Made by a program: the position numbers and the translations under genes. DNA of 64,000 bases from Cladocopium goreaui. Its lineage: Eukaryota > Sar > Dinophyceae > Suessiales > Symbiodiniaceae. How positions within the stretch are numbered: position 1 is the stretch's first letter; each line of letters starts with the position of its first letter. Below the pieces are notes generated by a model. That model did no database searches and was not told the origin of the DNA. It was given only the letters and a program-made list of their open reading frames with translations. The stretch spans positions 51,535 through 115,534 of the forward strand of contig CAMXCT020001483.1 in NCBI GenBank assembly GCA_947184155.2, in the 5' to 3' direction. Shown here in pieces: positions 21,501-36,500 of this stretch.

Positions 21501-24500
21501 TCAGTCATGTTTGAAACCACCAGCCATAAATCACCATAAATCCCAAAAAAATAAAACAAGGACCTGGAAATCAGCCATTCTCCCGGAAGCAAAAACCCAC
21601 TTTGCTTCGAAAAACGTGGTCAACCGATCCGAGCTGACGCTCCTGGCATCGTGGAAGGTCAAGGGATACACGGCACGTTCCGGTGCGATGCCATCCAAGC
21701 CTGGCTCCGGCAATTTCGATGACTTTTGTCATGGGAAAAGCTGGGAAAATCTACAAAAAAATGGGAAAATCTAGGGAAAGTCTAGGGACAATCTGGGAAA
21801 ATCTAATGAACATGTGGAAAAGATAATATGGGATGTTTAATAGATGGGTTACTACATGTGATGGGAAAATATGAATGTTGGCTAATGGCTAATGTTGCTT
21901 AAAGCCATGAAAATATGAATGTGGGGGGGTTACACTACGTGTAATGGGAAAACATACAGGATAATCATCGAACAAAATGGGATAAGATCCAGTAGCAACA
22001 AGTGAAATGGCAGTGAACCATTCTATTTGTTTGTCGGAAATATACGGGATCATCGTCGAACTAAATGCTCGATTTTCCATTGCTATGCTAAAATCGCTGG
22101 ATCGTATCCCCTATTCGTGTGTGTGTAAAACCCGAACTATGGTTCGTTAAATCATGCCCACTCTTCAATGAGACCCTTTCCCCTTTTTAGAACTGGTTAG
22201 GTTTATAGGTTATATATATATATATATATCCCCATTTACAACACAAGATTGAAGTACTAAAGTATCAGTCCAGTTGTTTTATTGTTAGCCATTTTTTAAT
22301 GGAGATTGATCACAAACTGGATGATGAAAATGGTGGTTGAATGATGTTTAATCTTGAGCCAAAAAAACGACGTTGATGGTGGTTAACAACCTCGAAACAT
22401 GTGTGGCCTCCCATAGGTTGGGTTGATTCAGCAGCAATCTCACCACATCAACGGAGCGACGAAGCATGGTGTATCATGGTGGCTGCCAGGGATTCAACAT
22501 TCCCCTTGATTACCGCCACCGTTCGGTGACAAATTCTTATTCAAAAAGGGACTTCCCTATCTGCTACAACAGCTAGTTTATTCATCCTGGGTTGAAGATT
22601 GCTATTGCTATTCCATTCACAATTGTTAGTACTAATTCATAATCAGATGATGAAACACTATTTAACCATATATTTAACCCACACATATATATATATATAT
22701 GGGTTATATATATATGTATATATATGTATTTCACCATATTTCCCCCATAGTTAACCCATATTTAACAACACTAACCAATCAAACCACCAAAAATTGAGTC
22801 CACAGATCCAGAACATTCATCACCCAGGAGCCCCAGGAGCCCCAGGAGCCCCAGGAGCCCCACCTCGTGTGATATTCAGCAGCTCGGCCATATATTTCCT
22901 CCAGGGTGGCTGTTGGGGGCCCATAAAACTGGGAGAGTTTTGCCCTGGAAAATGTGGGAGAAGTTGGGTTCTACATGACGATGATTTAGAAATAACCTCT
23001 CTAAACTAAATTAGAAAATATATAAGTTGGTAAGCTTTACTATACCATCAATTACTATAAGTTTACTATACCATCAAGTTGGGATATGAGCCCACCAAAA
23101 AACTCCTGGTGATGATGGCTTTTAGCCACAAAAATTTAAGTGGAACTGCACCCCCAAATCCCCATAGCTTGACAGGGAATCAGTTTCCCATCAATGGCCA
23201 TGACTCAGGATCCTAAATTGGAGGTACCGATTCCATATATGTTTGGCCTATTTTTCACGCCTATGTAAGGGAATATCACCAGAAAATATGGCCTTATATG
23301 GTACTAACGTACCTCCATTTTAGGATCCTGGAATTCCTATTGAAATAATATATCCCATGTTCAATCAGACAACGCAAAAGTATGTGATTTTTGTTGCTGA
23401 GTTGTGGATTTTTTTTGCACCAGAGATATCCCTCATGCAGGACTCATGCATTTGAAGTGAACCATGGCTTTCCCGTCTTATACGGGCCCCTGCAAAAAAA
23501 AAGTTTTTCTTAGCTGGTTAATAGAAATAGACCTTGGATGTTGGAACTATTCGCGGGATGCCCCCCTGTATCTTTCTGAGTATAGGGTGTATAACATATA
23601 TACTCTCTGGTAATTAAACATAGCTATTGAAAATGGCACATTTAGTTCGTTGATTTACCGTTTTTAAAGATGGTGATTTTCCACAGCTATGTTACTCTAC
23701 CAGAGGGTATGTATATATAGATATATGCACGTACCTATATGTACACACATACCCTCTGGTAATCAAACATGGCAATTCAAAATCCACAACATTTATAGGG
23801 ATTCTCCCAGCGATAAATAACCTCCATGGCTAGTTCGGGAATTGTCCAGCTACGTTTGATGACACCGGAAGGTATATCCTATTAATATCTCATTAGACCT
23901 CCATTCATACTAGCAATATCCAATTAAATCACTATATTACAATCCTAATCCTGCTCATATATATATATATACATTATATATACAGGAGATATGTTATAGT
24001 GATCTTAGTGATTTTAATAGGATATGACTATTCTTGCTATTCAATCCGTTTGAAGCAGAGGATCAGATCTCGCAGCAAACGGATGCCAACTCGCTTGACC
24101 CTGCTATCAGGATCAAGTATCTTCAGAAGGATGGTCTAAAAAGATATGTGTGAGAATGATTCTGTTAGCTGATTGGGTAGATGTGTTAATAATGGGATTT
24201 TAATGGGATTTTAATTGGATTTTAATGGGATTTCCATGGTTAATAATGGCTACTAATGGTTAACAATGGTTCATAATGTGGTAATAATTCCTATATGTAT
24301 GGTTAACAATGGTTAATAATGTGGTAATAATTCCTATATGTATGGTTAACAATGGTTAATGATGGCCAATGATGCTTTGGTTAATATGGTTAATATGGTC
24401 AATTTATGGAAACCTCCATTTGTGCGTTTCATGAAATGCGGGATGCCCAAGTCATCATGGGGGTTCAATACATTTCAATGGTCATCCATGACGACTGGAT

Positions 24501-27500
24501 GTTTTGGGGGTACCCCCATTTTAGGTTTCACCTCCATCTTTTTTGAAAATCCATACCCTCTGGTAAACATACAAAAAACTATGGAAAATCACCATTTTTA
24601 ATGGGAAAACTCACTATTTCTATGGCCATGTTCAATAGCTATGTAACAAATTACCAGAGGATAATTCTTTGGAAATGTCTTTTTTATCGTCTCATTAGAC
24701 GAACACTGCCAGTGATGGTGATCCAGCCGTTTTGCCCAATGATTTTAAGCCCAAATGGATAGATCCCATCCGAAAACCAGGATTTTCAGAAGGATTTTCG
24801 GCATTCCCATATTTTATGGAGCTGTCCATGGTTGTTTCAAAGCACCATTTTTTTTCAAAAACGTCCATTCGATTCACCATAGAAACACGGTTGCCACGGT
24901 TACGCGATCCCCGGTTTCCCCCGGTTTCCCCCGGTTTCCCCCGGTTTCCCCCGGTTTCCCCCGGTTTCCCCCGGTTTCCCCCGGTTTCCCGTTACACCAA
25001 GCTTCACGTCTCCCACACCGAGAGCATTGGCGATCCTGGGTATCTATGGCTCCATTTTGTGACCAAAAAATGATGTATCTATGGGGAATCTACTGGGTGT
25101 ATGTTAAATATGTTCATGACAAATTGGGATTGACCATACATATGGACTCATAGTACAATGTATGTTTTGGTTGGTGGTTTGAACCATCTTGAAAAATATG
25201 AAAGTCAATGGGAAGGATGACATCCCATATATTATGGACAAATAAAAAATGTTTGAAACCACCAACCAGATATATATATATATGTATGGAGGATATTTGC
25301 TGCGGAAATGACGGGAATATCATGGGAACGTAATCAACAAATAGTCGGGATAGTCAAGAAATCTGGTTTATCATGGCCTATGATCAACAAAAACTTGGGA
25401 TATCAACCAGCTTACACTGAGGATAAGGGAAATTAATGGAGGATATAATATGTGTGTGTATATATTATACCCTCTGGTTATTGAACGCAGCTATGGAAAA
25501 TTACCCATTTATAGATGTTTTTTCCCATTAAAAATATTAAAACCTCCATTTATCCATGGGATTTTCCATGGCTACGTCAAATAACCAGAGGGTATATAAT
25601 GAGGATATCATGGGTAACATGGATACCATGACGTGATGGCGTAATGGATATCAGCCTATTGACAAGCCAACGCCATGGCAACGAATCCCAGGATGTCGTG
25701 TTTGACCACCCGGGCATGGAAAATCCATGGAAAATCCCATGGATAAATGTAGGTTTTTATATTTTTCATGGGAAAAAACATCTATAAATGGGTAATTTTC
25801 CATAGCAGTTCTGAAAAAAAAAAACTCTTTTTTTCGTCAAGCTCAAAGAGAATCCATGGGGGGCCAATTGGAGAAACCATAGATGATGATTTCTCACCTA
25901 TTTTTGTACAATCTCTGGTTGGCGGTTTGAACCATCTTGAAAAATGATGGAATTCGTCAATGGGAAGGATGACATCCCATATATGAAATGGACAAATAAA
26001 AGTCATGTTCCAAACCACCAACCAGGTGATTAACCACCATTAACCACCATTAACCAGTTATTGTAACCATGGTGATCGGATTTCAAGGAACCAGCTGCAC
26101 AGTCCAAGGCCTCGCCTTGTCCCACAGATTCCATGGGACAAACCGGGTTTGACCCGGTCAAACGTAGCGCGCGCTTGCGAAGCGCGCACTGCGACGACTG
26201 GACATAGACGTGGTTTTTTTACCTAACTTCGACTACCCTCTGGTAAACTAACATAGCTATGGAAAATAACTCATTTATAGTTGATTTACACATTGAAAAT
26301 ATTTGAAAATTGAGATTTTCTATAGTTATGTTAGTTTACCAGAGGGTATCTTTTACTCATTATCAAAAAAACATGGAATAGAACAGAGTGAATGATAGTG
26401 AATGTATCTCAATGATTATGGATTGGCTCAGCTAGCATGATTGTCGGCAAAGAAATGGATTACTGTGCACCATCACCAATCACCAGTGCGGTCAACTGTT
26501 GAGAGACGTATCGTATCGCCCATTATTCTGGCTGACAGTTCGCCGCAGTTTTGTACAGTATATTGAAAATATTCATGGGATATGAACGGTATGAAAATTT
26601 GATATGAATGGTCAATGGGAATGTTCATGGGATATTAACGGAATAAAACGCTTGCCCGACGCTTGCTCCACCTTTGGTCATCAAACGTTTATAGACTTAT
26701 GGATGATTAAAATTGATTAAATATTATATACACATATATATATATATAATTATATATATATAATATATAATGATATATATATATTATAAATATATTATAA
26801 ATATATATGATATATGTGATATATGTGATTATCCCATGTAAATGCACATGTTTGGGAACTTCCCAAAGACCAGCCCAAGGTTGCTTTCCCCCGATCACCC
26901 GAAAATTTCGCCAGGTCGCTTCAGGCCATATTTCCTCAGCGTTGCGAACATCTGCGGTAGGGGTCCCAGCAGTGGTACGTTTTCTTAGAATTGGTTCAAG
27001 GTAGAAATTTACGGAAAAACCAACAACTTTGGAGGTAACAGCCAGGGGTTCCAATTTTATCTTGAACCAATCCATTGAAAGTTCAGATGAACTTGGAGAA
27101 TTGCGATATACTGGGCCAATTCTGGGCTATAAGCAACAAATTTTGGGGACAATCAACGAACACAAGTTCGCCAGTTCGGAAGTGGGGCCACAAGGAACAA
27201 AACAGGAGGAACATGAACTGATCAGATGTGCCATGGTCAAAACATGGCATGGAGCCTGGGTTTTCCATGGTTTTTTTGGTGTTATGGTCATCCAATCATG
27301 ATCTGAAATCCTCACATTGGCCGTTGTAGTTCCCTTTTTTTTAGTGGTGGCATGACCAAAATCGGGCTACATCATCCAACACCTATGACCGTGGCACTGC
27401 GTTATCGGCGCTTCGCATGGTCCGAAGTAGAAGGCGTGATGATTTTTTTACACTATTGCCATATGGCTATGAGTCAAAACCCTGGCACCCGGATGGTACC

Positions 27501-30500
27501 TAAAATAGATGCTTAATGGATGTTTATTCCCCACTATTTGGTGGTAATAATAGGTTTTGACCCATCCCCATATGAGCTTGTAATAGGGGACACCCACAAA
27601 TACAGTAGCGATTTTTCATGGGGAAAATGATGAGTTTCTAACCTATTGGAATGGGGGGTACCCTATTTTCAGAGAACCCCATTAATGCATTATGGGAACC
27701 ATACTGATCTCACCATCAAATCCCCGCAAATCCCAATATTTTGATACTTAATCCCACTTTCTGTTAGCCATGTCTGATGGTTTTTTCCCCATACTTCACC
27801 TTTAAAAAGTCCCCATCAATCACCATTGAAGCACCAGTCACCATTGAATTATAAAATTAGCCATTCACCAGTCACCATTGAATCACCAATCACCAATCAC
27901 CATTGAATCACCATTGAATATGAAAGCCATTGAATTATAACATTATAAAATATCACCATGTCTGATGGTCTTTTCCCCATCAATCACTATTGAATTATAA
28001 AATTATAACAAATTACCAGAGGGTATATCCCATGAATATCCCATTAAATCACTATAAAATCCCATTAAATCCCATTAAATCCCATTAAATCACCATAAAT
28101 CACCATTAAAATCCCATTAAATCCCATTAAATCCCATTAAACCACCATTAAATCACCACTAAAATCCCATTAAATCACCATTAAATCCCATTAAATCACC
28201 TATAAAATCCCATTAAAATCCCATTAAAATCAAATTAAATCACCTTAAAATCCCATTAAAATCCCAATAAATCAACTTAAAATCCCATTAAATCACTATT
28301 AAAATCCCATTAAACCCCATTAAATCCCATTAAATCACCATTAAATTCCCATTAAAATCCCATTAAATCCCATTAAATCCCATTAAATCACCATAAAAAT
28401 CCAATTAAATCCCATTAAATCCCATTGAAATCTCATTAAATCCATTAAAATCCGATTAAATCCCATTAAAATCTCATTAAATCCCATTAAATCACTATAA
28501 AATCCCATTAAATCCCATTAAGATCCCATTAAATCACCATTAAATCACTATAATAATCCCACTAAATCCCATTAAAATCCCATTAAAATCCCATTAAATC
28601 CCATTAAAATCCCGTTAAAATCCCATTAAATCACCTTAAAATCCCATTAAATCACTATTAAAATCCCATTAATCCCCATTAAATCCCATTAAATCACCAT
28701 TAAAATCCCATTAAAATCCCATTAAATCCCATTAAATCCCATTAAATCACCATAAAAATCCCATTAAATCCCATTGAAATCCCATTAAAATCCCATTAAA
28801 ATCAAATTAAATCACCTTAAAATCCCATTAAAATCCCATTAAAACCCCATTAAATCCCATTAAATCACCATTAAAATCCCATTAAAATCCCATTAAATCC
28901 CATTAAATCACCATAAAAATCTTATTAAATCCAATTAAATCCCATTAAATCCCATTGAAATCCCATTAAATCCCATTGAAATCCCATTAAATCACTATAA
29001 TAATCCCACTAAATCCCATTAAAATCCCATTAAATCCAATTAAATCCCATTAAATCACCATAAAAATCCAATTAAATCCAATTAAATCCCATTAAATCCC
29101 ATTAAAAATCCCATTAAATCCCATTAAATCACCATAAAATCCAATTAAACCCCATTAAATCACCGTAAAATCCCATTAAATCCCATTAAATCACCATAAA
29201 AATGCCATTAAATCCTATTAAATCCTATTAAAATCCCATTAAATCCCATTAAATCACCATAAAATCCCATTAAACCCCATTAAATCACCATAAAATCCCA
29301 TTAAACTCCATTAAATCACCATAAAATCGCATTAAACCCTATTAAATCACCATAAAATCCCATTAAACCCCATTAAATCCCATTAAATCACTTTAAAATC
29401 CCATTAAATCCCATGAATATCCCATTAAATCACTATAAAACCCCATTGAATCACTCTAAAATCCCATTAAATCACCATAAAATCCCATGAAAATGCCAAC
29501 ATTTTTGGGGAATCTCCAGGCCGCGAGTCTGACATTTCCCCACCGAGCCACTGGTCACGGTAGTGCCCCACCGCCTCGCTGCGAGTCTCGGCTGGGGTGC
29601 CGCCCCACCACTCCTGATGCCTCGAACGAGCTGAACGTCAGGGAGGCACTGGAAATATGGTGATTTTGCAGTGATTTAATGGGGTTTAATGGGATTTTAA
29701 TGGGATTTTAATGGGATTTTAATGGGATTTAATGGGGTTTAATGAGATTTTAATGGGATTTTAATCGGATATTAATGGGATATTAATAGGATTTAATGGG
29801 ATAATAATGGGATTTAATGGAGTTTAACTGATATTTCTTCTATATGAATGGGATATAATATAATGTGGTTAAAAGAATGCCATTTTTACCACCCATGACT
29901 GGGAATGGTAAACATAGCACCTATAAAAAATTGTCATTTCGGGGGTGGTTCTCATGGCATTGTTTTAACCACAAAATCCTGTGGATTTGTCAGAAATCCA
30001 CCACCAAACAGATGGTTGAAATCAACCCAACCAATCCACAATGGGATGTTTACCATCTATCGTAACTGGTGGATTGACTCAGGAAATCCAACCAGAAAAC
30101 AGGGGAAGTTTCCCGGTTCGGAAGGCATATTTTACCAAGGTAAAATTTGACGACCAAAAAAAGAAGTGTTGACCAGGATTTTTTTTCAGATTCGACCAAC
30201 GAAGAGCAAGAATAATGGGTATATATATATATATACCCTGGGGTAAGCTAACATAGATGTGGGATGAAGTGGTTCACCCGCGGTTTCTCTGAAAATGAGC
30301 GGGTGTTCTCATTCATGGCGGGTTTTCCACATCTCTATGTTTACAGGAGGATAAATCATCATGGTAAAAAGTGCCGCACCTTGGACCACTGCAACTGCAG
30401 CATCTTGCTGGTGAATGCTGTCGTGAATCCCCGAAATCAGTTTGGCTTGTACACCCATTTTTTGAGAAGTATCTAAATCTGGGTAACAATAAAAAGGCCA

Positions 30501-33500
30501 TGATTGATAGTGTTTACCATGGTGGTTTGTCATGTTCTAGTAATCCCCAAGCTAAAAGAAGTTCAAAAAAAATTGCTTTACTTCGTGTGATCCCCACCAT
30601 GATATTTAACCGCTTTGTTACTGGCAAATCTTCTGGCATTCTATCTGACATATCTTCTGGCATTCGATCTGGCATTCTTTCTGGCATATCTTCTGGCACT
30701 CACCTGGCATCTCTTCTGGCATATGTTCTGGCATATCTTCTGGCATTCTATCTGGCACATCTTCTGGCATTCTATCTGGCATATCTTCTGGCATATCTTC
30801 TGACATCCTATCTGGCAAATCTTCTGGCATTCTATTGGCGAACATTCTGGCACTTTATCTGGCATACTTTCTGGCACTTTATCTGGCATACCTGCTGGCA
30901 TTCTATCTGGCATTCTATCTGGCATATCTTCTAACATTCTATCTGATATATCTTCTGGCACTCTATCTGGCATATCTCATGGCATTTTATCTGGCATATC
31001 TTCTGGCATTCTATCTGACATTCTATCTGGCATCTCTTCTGGCATTCTATGTCCCATATCTTCCTACATGAGGTCCGGCAGGGAACACTTGGCGTGGATA
31101 CTCGCGGTTGAGGTCCGGCAGGGAACACTGGGCGTGGATGGTCGTGGTTGAGGTCCGGCAGGGAACACTGGGCGGGGATACTCGCGGTTGAGGTCCGGCA
31201 GGGAACACTGGGCGGGGATGGTCGTGGTTGAGGTCCGGCAGGGCACACTGAGCGTGGATGGTCGTGGTTGAGGTCCGGCAGGGAACACTGAGCATGGATG
31301 GTCGTGGTTGAGGTCCGACAGAGAACACTGTGGATCGCGGGTCGCAGTTGGACGAGGAGGACGAGGAGGACGAGGAGGAGGACGACGAGGAGGAGGACGA
31401 CGAGGAGGACGACGAGGAGGAGGAGAGGAGATGAGGAGAGGAGAGGAGAGGAGGAGCAGGCAACTGACATAAAATCTAACAACCCTCACCTGGCAGGTGG
31501 GGAACAAACTTTTTAAGGTGAGAGTCACCATGGTGGCTCATGGTGATAAAATGTGGTGAATCCCAGCCTCCCATGAGGCAAATGATGTTTTTTTCGCCCC
31601 TACAGAATTCTGTTTCCGAAGATGCTGGATATAGATGTTAATTGTTAGAGGAAGGGATCTTAGAAAGACATATACTAACCATCGAAAGACATCATCATAA
31701 TCATAATCAGAGTCATCGTCAGCATCACCATCATCATCATCATCATCACCATCATCATCATCATGATCATCATCATCATCATCACCATCATCATTATCAT
31801 CATCCCAAAACGCAATGGCTGAAATAACGATTTTGTTGACTCGAAACCATACCGAACCTCAGATACCCATGGACATAGCTGGATAAGTCCAGCTGGTTAG
31901 TCCATAGTTTCTTTAATAACATCGAACGACTCAACCAGCGAACTAAAACTAGTCCATTACATTCCATAGCTATCCCATTTTTAAAAAAATGGCATTGGAT
32001 AGTCATCCATTTATATACATATACATCTATATATATATACATATACATCTATAGATATATATATATATACATACATCTATATAGATATATACATATAGAT
32101 ATAGATATATTGTGCATTTTCCCACCAGGGCTTTTCCCAGCGGCCGAGCTACACCAAGTCCCATGGCAGCTGGTTGATGATCCTGATCTAAATGGAGGTC
32201 CACAGCTTGTCTAAATGGCCATGAGTCAACAGCTTGGTACTGGTATTTAATGGGATTTTAATGGGATGTTAATGGGATTTTAATGGGATTTTGATGGGAT
32301 TTTAATGGGATTCTAATGGGATTTGAATGGGATTTTAATGGGATTTTAATGGGATTTTCATGGGATGTTAATGGGATTTCCATGGTTAATAATGGTTAAT
32401 GATGGGTAATAATAATACTGCTTGGTGGTGCAATAACCAGTTTTAACCATCTTTTTCAAAATGATGGACTTCGTCAGCTGGGAATTTTCTGACATCCCAT
32501 GAAATGGAATGTCAAATCCATTCATGTTCCAAACCACCAACCAGTGGTACATGCTACCCCTTGTGGATGTGACTTTTCCCACATTTATGTGGTTTTGTAA
32601 TGCGAAAAAAGGTGTTGACCCATCCCCAAATCCTCTGAATATCTGCCCAAAACCCACCAGCATTTTGCTGGAACCGGAACCGGAAGGTCGTGACTGTTGC
32701 TATGAAAAAATCCTTCATGTTTTCTGGCTCCCCATTGAAATCTGCTGGTCAAATCCCACCTTAAGAAAAACCGTTCGAGCCCCAAAAAAGACTGTCGCGC
32801 AAACCTGGATTTGGCCCTTTAAAGGAAAAAAAGTCCCAGACAGTCAGAACCCTATATTATATATATACATATGTATACATACATATATATATATATATAC
32901 ACACACACATATACAGACATATATACATATACAGATACATATATATATATATATGTACATGTACATGTACCCCACTGCCCAGTCAAGCCCTTCATTTGCA
33001 CCTGTTGAAAGCAAATTGCTACCAGCAAAACTCCAATCGTTGCTGGTGTGTCAATCCACAACTTGTGTCTAAAGATGAAGACCTAAAAATTGAATTTCAC
33101 ATGTTTTGGCTTCAAACCGGGTTTGTATTGCTAGAAATCCCTATCTTTACTGCCTGGAAATTGGAGTTTCCCATAACATGGCTATGGATCAAAACCCTGG
33201 TAGCGTTCCGCGAAAACATCAAAGAAAAATTGGTGTTTGTTAACCCATGGGTTATATATGGGTTATATATGGGTTATATATGGGTTATATATGGGTTATA
33301 TATGGGTTATATAACCCATATAATCCCAAAGTTTGTGGATGTTTATAACCCATTGTTATTCTATGATTCGGCGAGTGAATCACCATTTTGATTGTTACCA
33401 TCCCATTAAAAAAGATGTGCCGTGTGGATGATTGATCATGTCAATGGCGCAACAGGAAGCGATGAAACTTGGAGGTACCCGGCCTGGTAAATTGTTACAT

Positions 33501-36500
33501 ACTGGTATGGTCATCCAAGAACCCAACGGAAATACATGGATTTGACCCACAAAAGCCTCTAAAACGATTCAACAAATCACTGCAAATCTCATAGGCACAG
33601 CTACAATCGCTACGACCCCCCTGAAAAGCTTCGCCCAATGGTATGGACTCAAAAGCAAAGAATCGCTACGACTTTGACCCTTGACTGTAACTATGGAAAA
33701 TCACCATTTCTAGCTAGGTAAATCAAATCAACTATTTCGACTGGGCCATTTTCAATAGCTATTTTGACATAACCAGAGGGTACCTACCATATATAAAGCC
33801 CATTTTTCAGGCAGGGAATATCCCATTGATCCCTTTTTGGCCATCTCAAGGGTTCTGTTCCGATGTAAAAAATCCCGGTTGTTTGTTATCGTCCATTTTT
33901 CGTCCGACATGCTACATATATCTACATATCCCATCATATAAAACACCACGCTTCCTAGGTTGAATCAGTTGAATCCACATGTTTCTGTAAAATGTTGCTT
34001 ACATATTCCATCATATCCTCGTTAAATCACAAAAAAACATCATTGTTGGATGATTCTGGCGATTTTTTCCCAGCTGAGTCCCAGCTGGCTTTCTAGTTCA
34101 ACCCCATTTTTTCATCATGAATGCTTCATGATCAAATCCCGAATCTTCCCCCAGTGGCTATGAAAAAATTCCGGCTGGAGCAACCCTGAAGGGGATCATT
34201 AGGCATCGGATCCCAGATTTGGATAGGAAAATCATAGGAAGAAAAAAAACAGTTTTTATCGCAGATTTGGATGGTAAAAACATCTTCGAATGTTGATCCC
34301 TCAGATAAAGTTGATAGCAAATTTCCCCAATCAACATATTGTTATGTCACAATCATGAGTCTGGGCGAACGTTAAGGTTGCGGACAACGCCAAGCAACGC
34401 TGCAAGGTCCTCACTGGAGATGTAGCTGGCCGCATCGATGCCTGGGGCACAGTTCGACAAGATTCGACAACTGCTTCGTGGGTGAAAAAAACCCTGTTAT
34501 ATACATATATATATATACATGTTATACATATATATATATATATATATGGCATTATATGGGTTATATATGGGTTATATATGGGTTATATATGGGTTATATA
34601 TATATATATGGAATCTTCCCACTTATATATGGAATATATATATATATATGGAATACCCCGCGTTCTTTTTCATGGAATATCCCCATTGGATATGGGATAA
34701 AATATGGCCCCGAAAACCAGTTTCTGACTGGATTTCACGGAGACAAAAATGGGGATGTTTCATGGGAAATTTTCGCGAAGAATGGGGATGCCTTAACCGG
34801 GTAATGGGGATGCCTTAAAGAGATAAAATATTGGATGTAGTTGGAATATTTCATGGGTAATAAGGAATGGGGGTGCTAAAAATGGGATATGTTGGTAAAA
34901 AGATGCTTTATGGTTGCTGAACATTGGGGTACCCCTTAAAATCATCATAATTTGGACCAATTTGTGATTTTATCCATATGGTGATTTCTTAATTTGGTGG
35001 ACTAGTCACCAATTGAAAAAGCAGGTTTCATCGGAAAATTACGATCATCCAATGGGGTTTTGGGGTATCCCATGTTGTGCTAGTCCCCGATGTGTTTTAA
35101 GGGACGCGCACCCGAATATCATAGTTTTTGCTATAGATACTATAGATCCAAAAAAATATCCCATCAAATATGTCCATAACATATCCCCACTAAACCCATT
35201 GGCATCTCCTAATCAACAAAATATTGTGATACATGACTCATATGATGAGGATGTTTTATTGGGGGGTTCTCATTGGATGTATCCCCTTTTTTGTACCCAA
35301 TATATCAATTTTTAAAACGGCCTCCATATGCAGAGCCATTTGGGGAGCCGTCTACAGGTCCCAGGTCCCAGAGAAACCAAAGAGCTGAAGAGTAGCTGAG
35401 CCAATATTTACCAACCGCAATAGGATAGCTTTTCATGTGGCGTGGCATATTGGCATAACATGTGGCGTTTTTTTTAGAACAACATCCCCGATCATGATTT
35501 GATGCATCTTGGAAAATGGGAAGCTTCACCCACAAAAGAATGAATGAATTTAACCATCGTTGCTGCAGAACGCGCATGTCTGTGTTGCCACTGCAAAATG
35601 TAGAATTCAGGTTACTGGCTTTCAATCACCATTTTCGTGTACAAAAACATCGAAAACTCACGATGAAATCCGCGTTTCTGTGGCTTAAACCCAATTAATG
35701 TCATATTTCAACACCCCAAATCGGTTGTGTTCAAATCCCCACATTTTTTCCGGAGATCCCAATGTGTTCCCATCTTGAGATGGCTTCGCTCAATGCTGGG
35801 AAAAAAAAAACTCCCAGCCACTTCAGCTTCATCATGTTTCATCCCCATGGATTTTCCAGTGAATTCTCCATGTTTCTCCTGGTCTTTTCCCATGGATTTT
35901 CTCCTGGTGAATTCTTCGGGGAAATCCAGGGCCCAGGGCGTGAACTTCACATCCGAGTTGCGGAGCATGGTGACGCCCAAGTCGTGCAGCTCCATGAGAT
36001 GTTTCGCCAACATGTCACGACTCAGCTGGTGGATGATGGATGGATGGATGGATAGATGGATTATATAGTTGATAGATGGATGGTTTATAGCCTATAGCTT
36101 AGAGATGGATGGATGTGGATGTAGGTGTGGGTATGGATATAGAGATATGGATGTAGAATGATATGTATGTATATATATATATAGATATAGATATATCCAA
36201 GGGTCCCGTGCTGAATTGAGAATTTGTACCTCCAAAAAACATGATTTAGTAAGCAAATACCTGTATTGACAATATGCACATGTTCCATCATGTTCCCACA
36301 AACCCCCGGGGAAATCAGGTATTTTCAATGCCTCGAATGGTTACACTGGGACAACCATCAGGATTTCTACCAGGTGCATCCCATGGTCACACAGGGTCAA
36401 CGCCAAGCAACGTGGACTGGAGCCCAGTGTTCCAGTCCTGAGGTCGATTCGGGGCATGGCGATGTTGAGGGTAAATCAGATATCAAATCTAGAGATTTCA

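Noticed and set aside
22444..22482. 39-bp island reading HHDTPCF, resembling GH13 region IV
   Set aside because: The phase required by the exon at 21.6 kb gives a stop here, and a better region IV (TFHDA) is in that exon.
26080..26215. GC-rich island with hairpin GCGCGCTT-gcg-AAGCGCGC and an open minus frame
   Set aside because: No phase-compatible exon; the hairpin has only an 8-bp stem and no terminator context.
28025..29490. Possible CRISPR-like or centromeric array
   Set aside because: Units are contiguous 10-11-bp repeats without unique spacers; an ordinary minisatellite.
30371..31071. Long overlapping ORFs over the TCTGGCAT repeat on both strands
   Set aside because: The 12-bp period keeps all related frames open; low-complexity translation only.
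30931..31531. ORFs of 138-183 codons over the 40-bp and GGA repeats
   Set aside because: Composition and repeated units explain them; no start context or domain.
34110..34190. Island after ATCCCCTTCAG with LLQPEFFHSHWGKIRDL
   Set aside because: That frame does not match the phase-0 end of the 34.4-kb exon; kept only as an alternative to the 33.6-kb exon.
35310..35600. Two islands (TAPQMALHMEA and GNTDMRVLQQRW)
   Set aside because: Both had usable borders, but the region II motif is restored only by joining 35962 directly to 34441.
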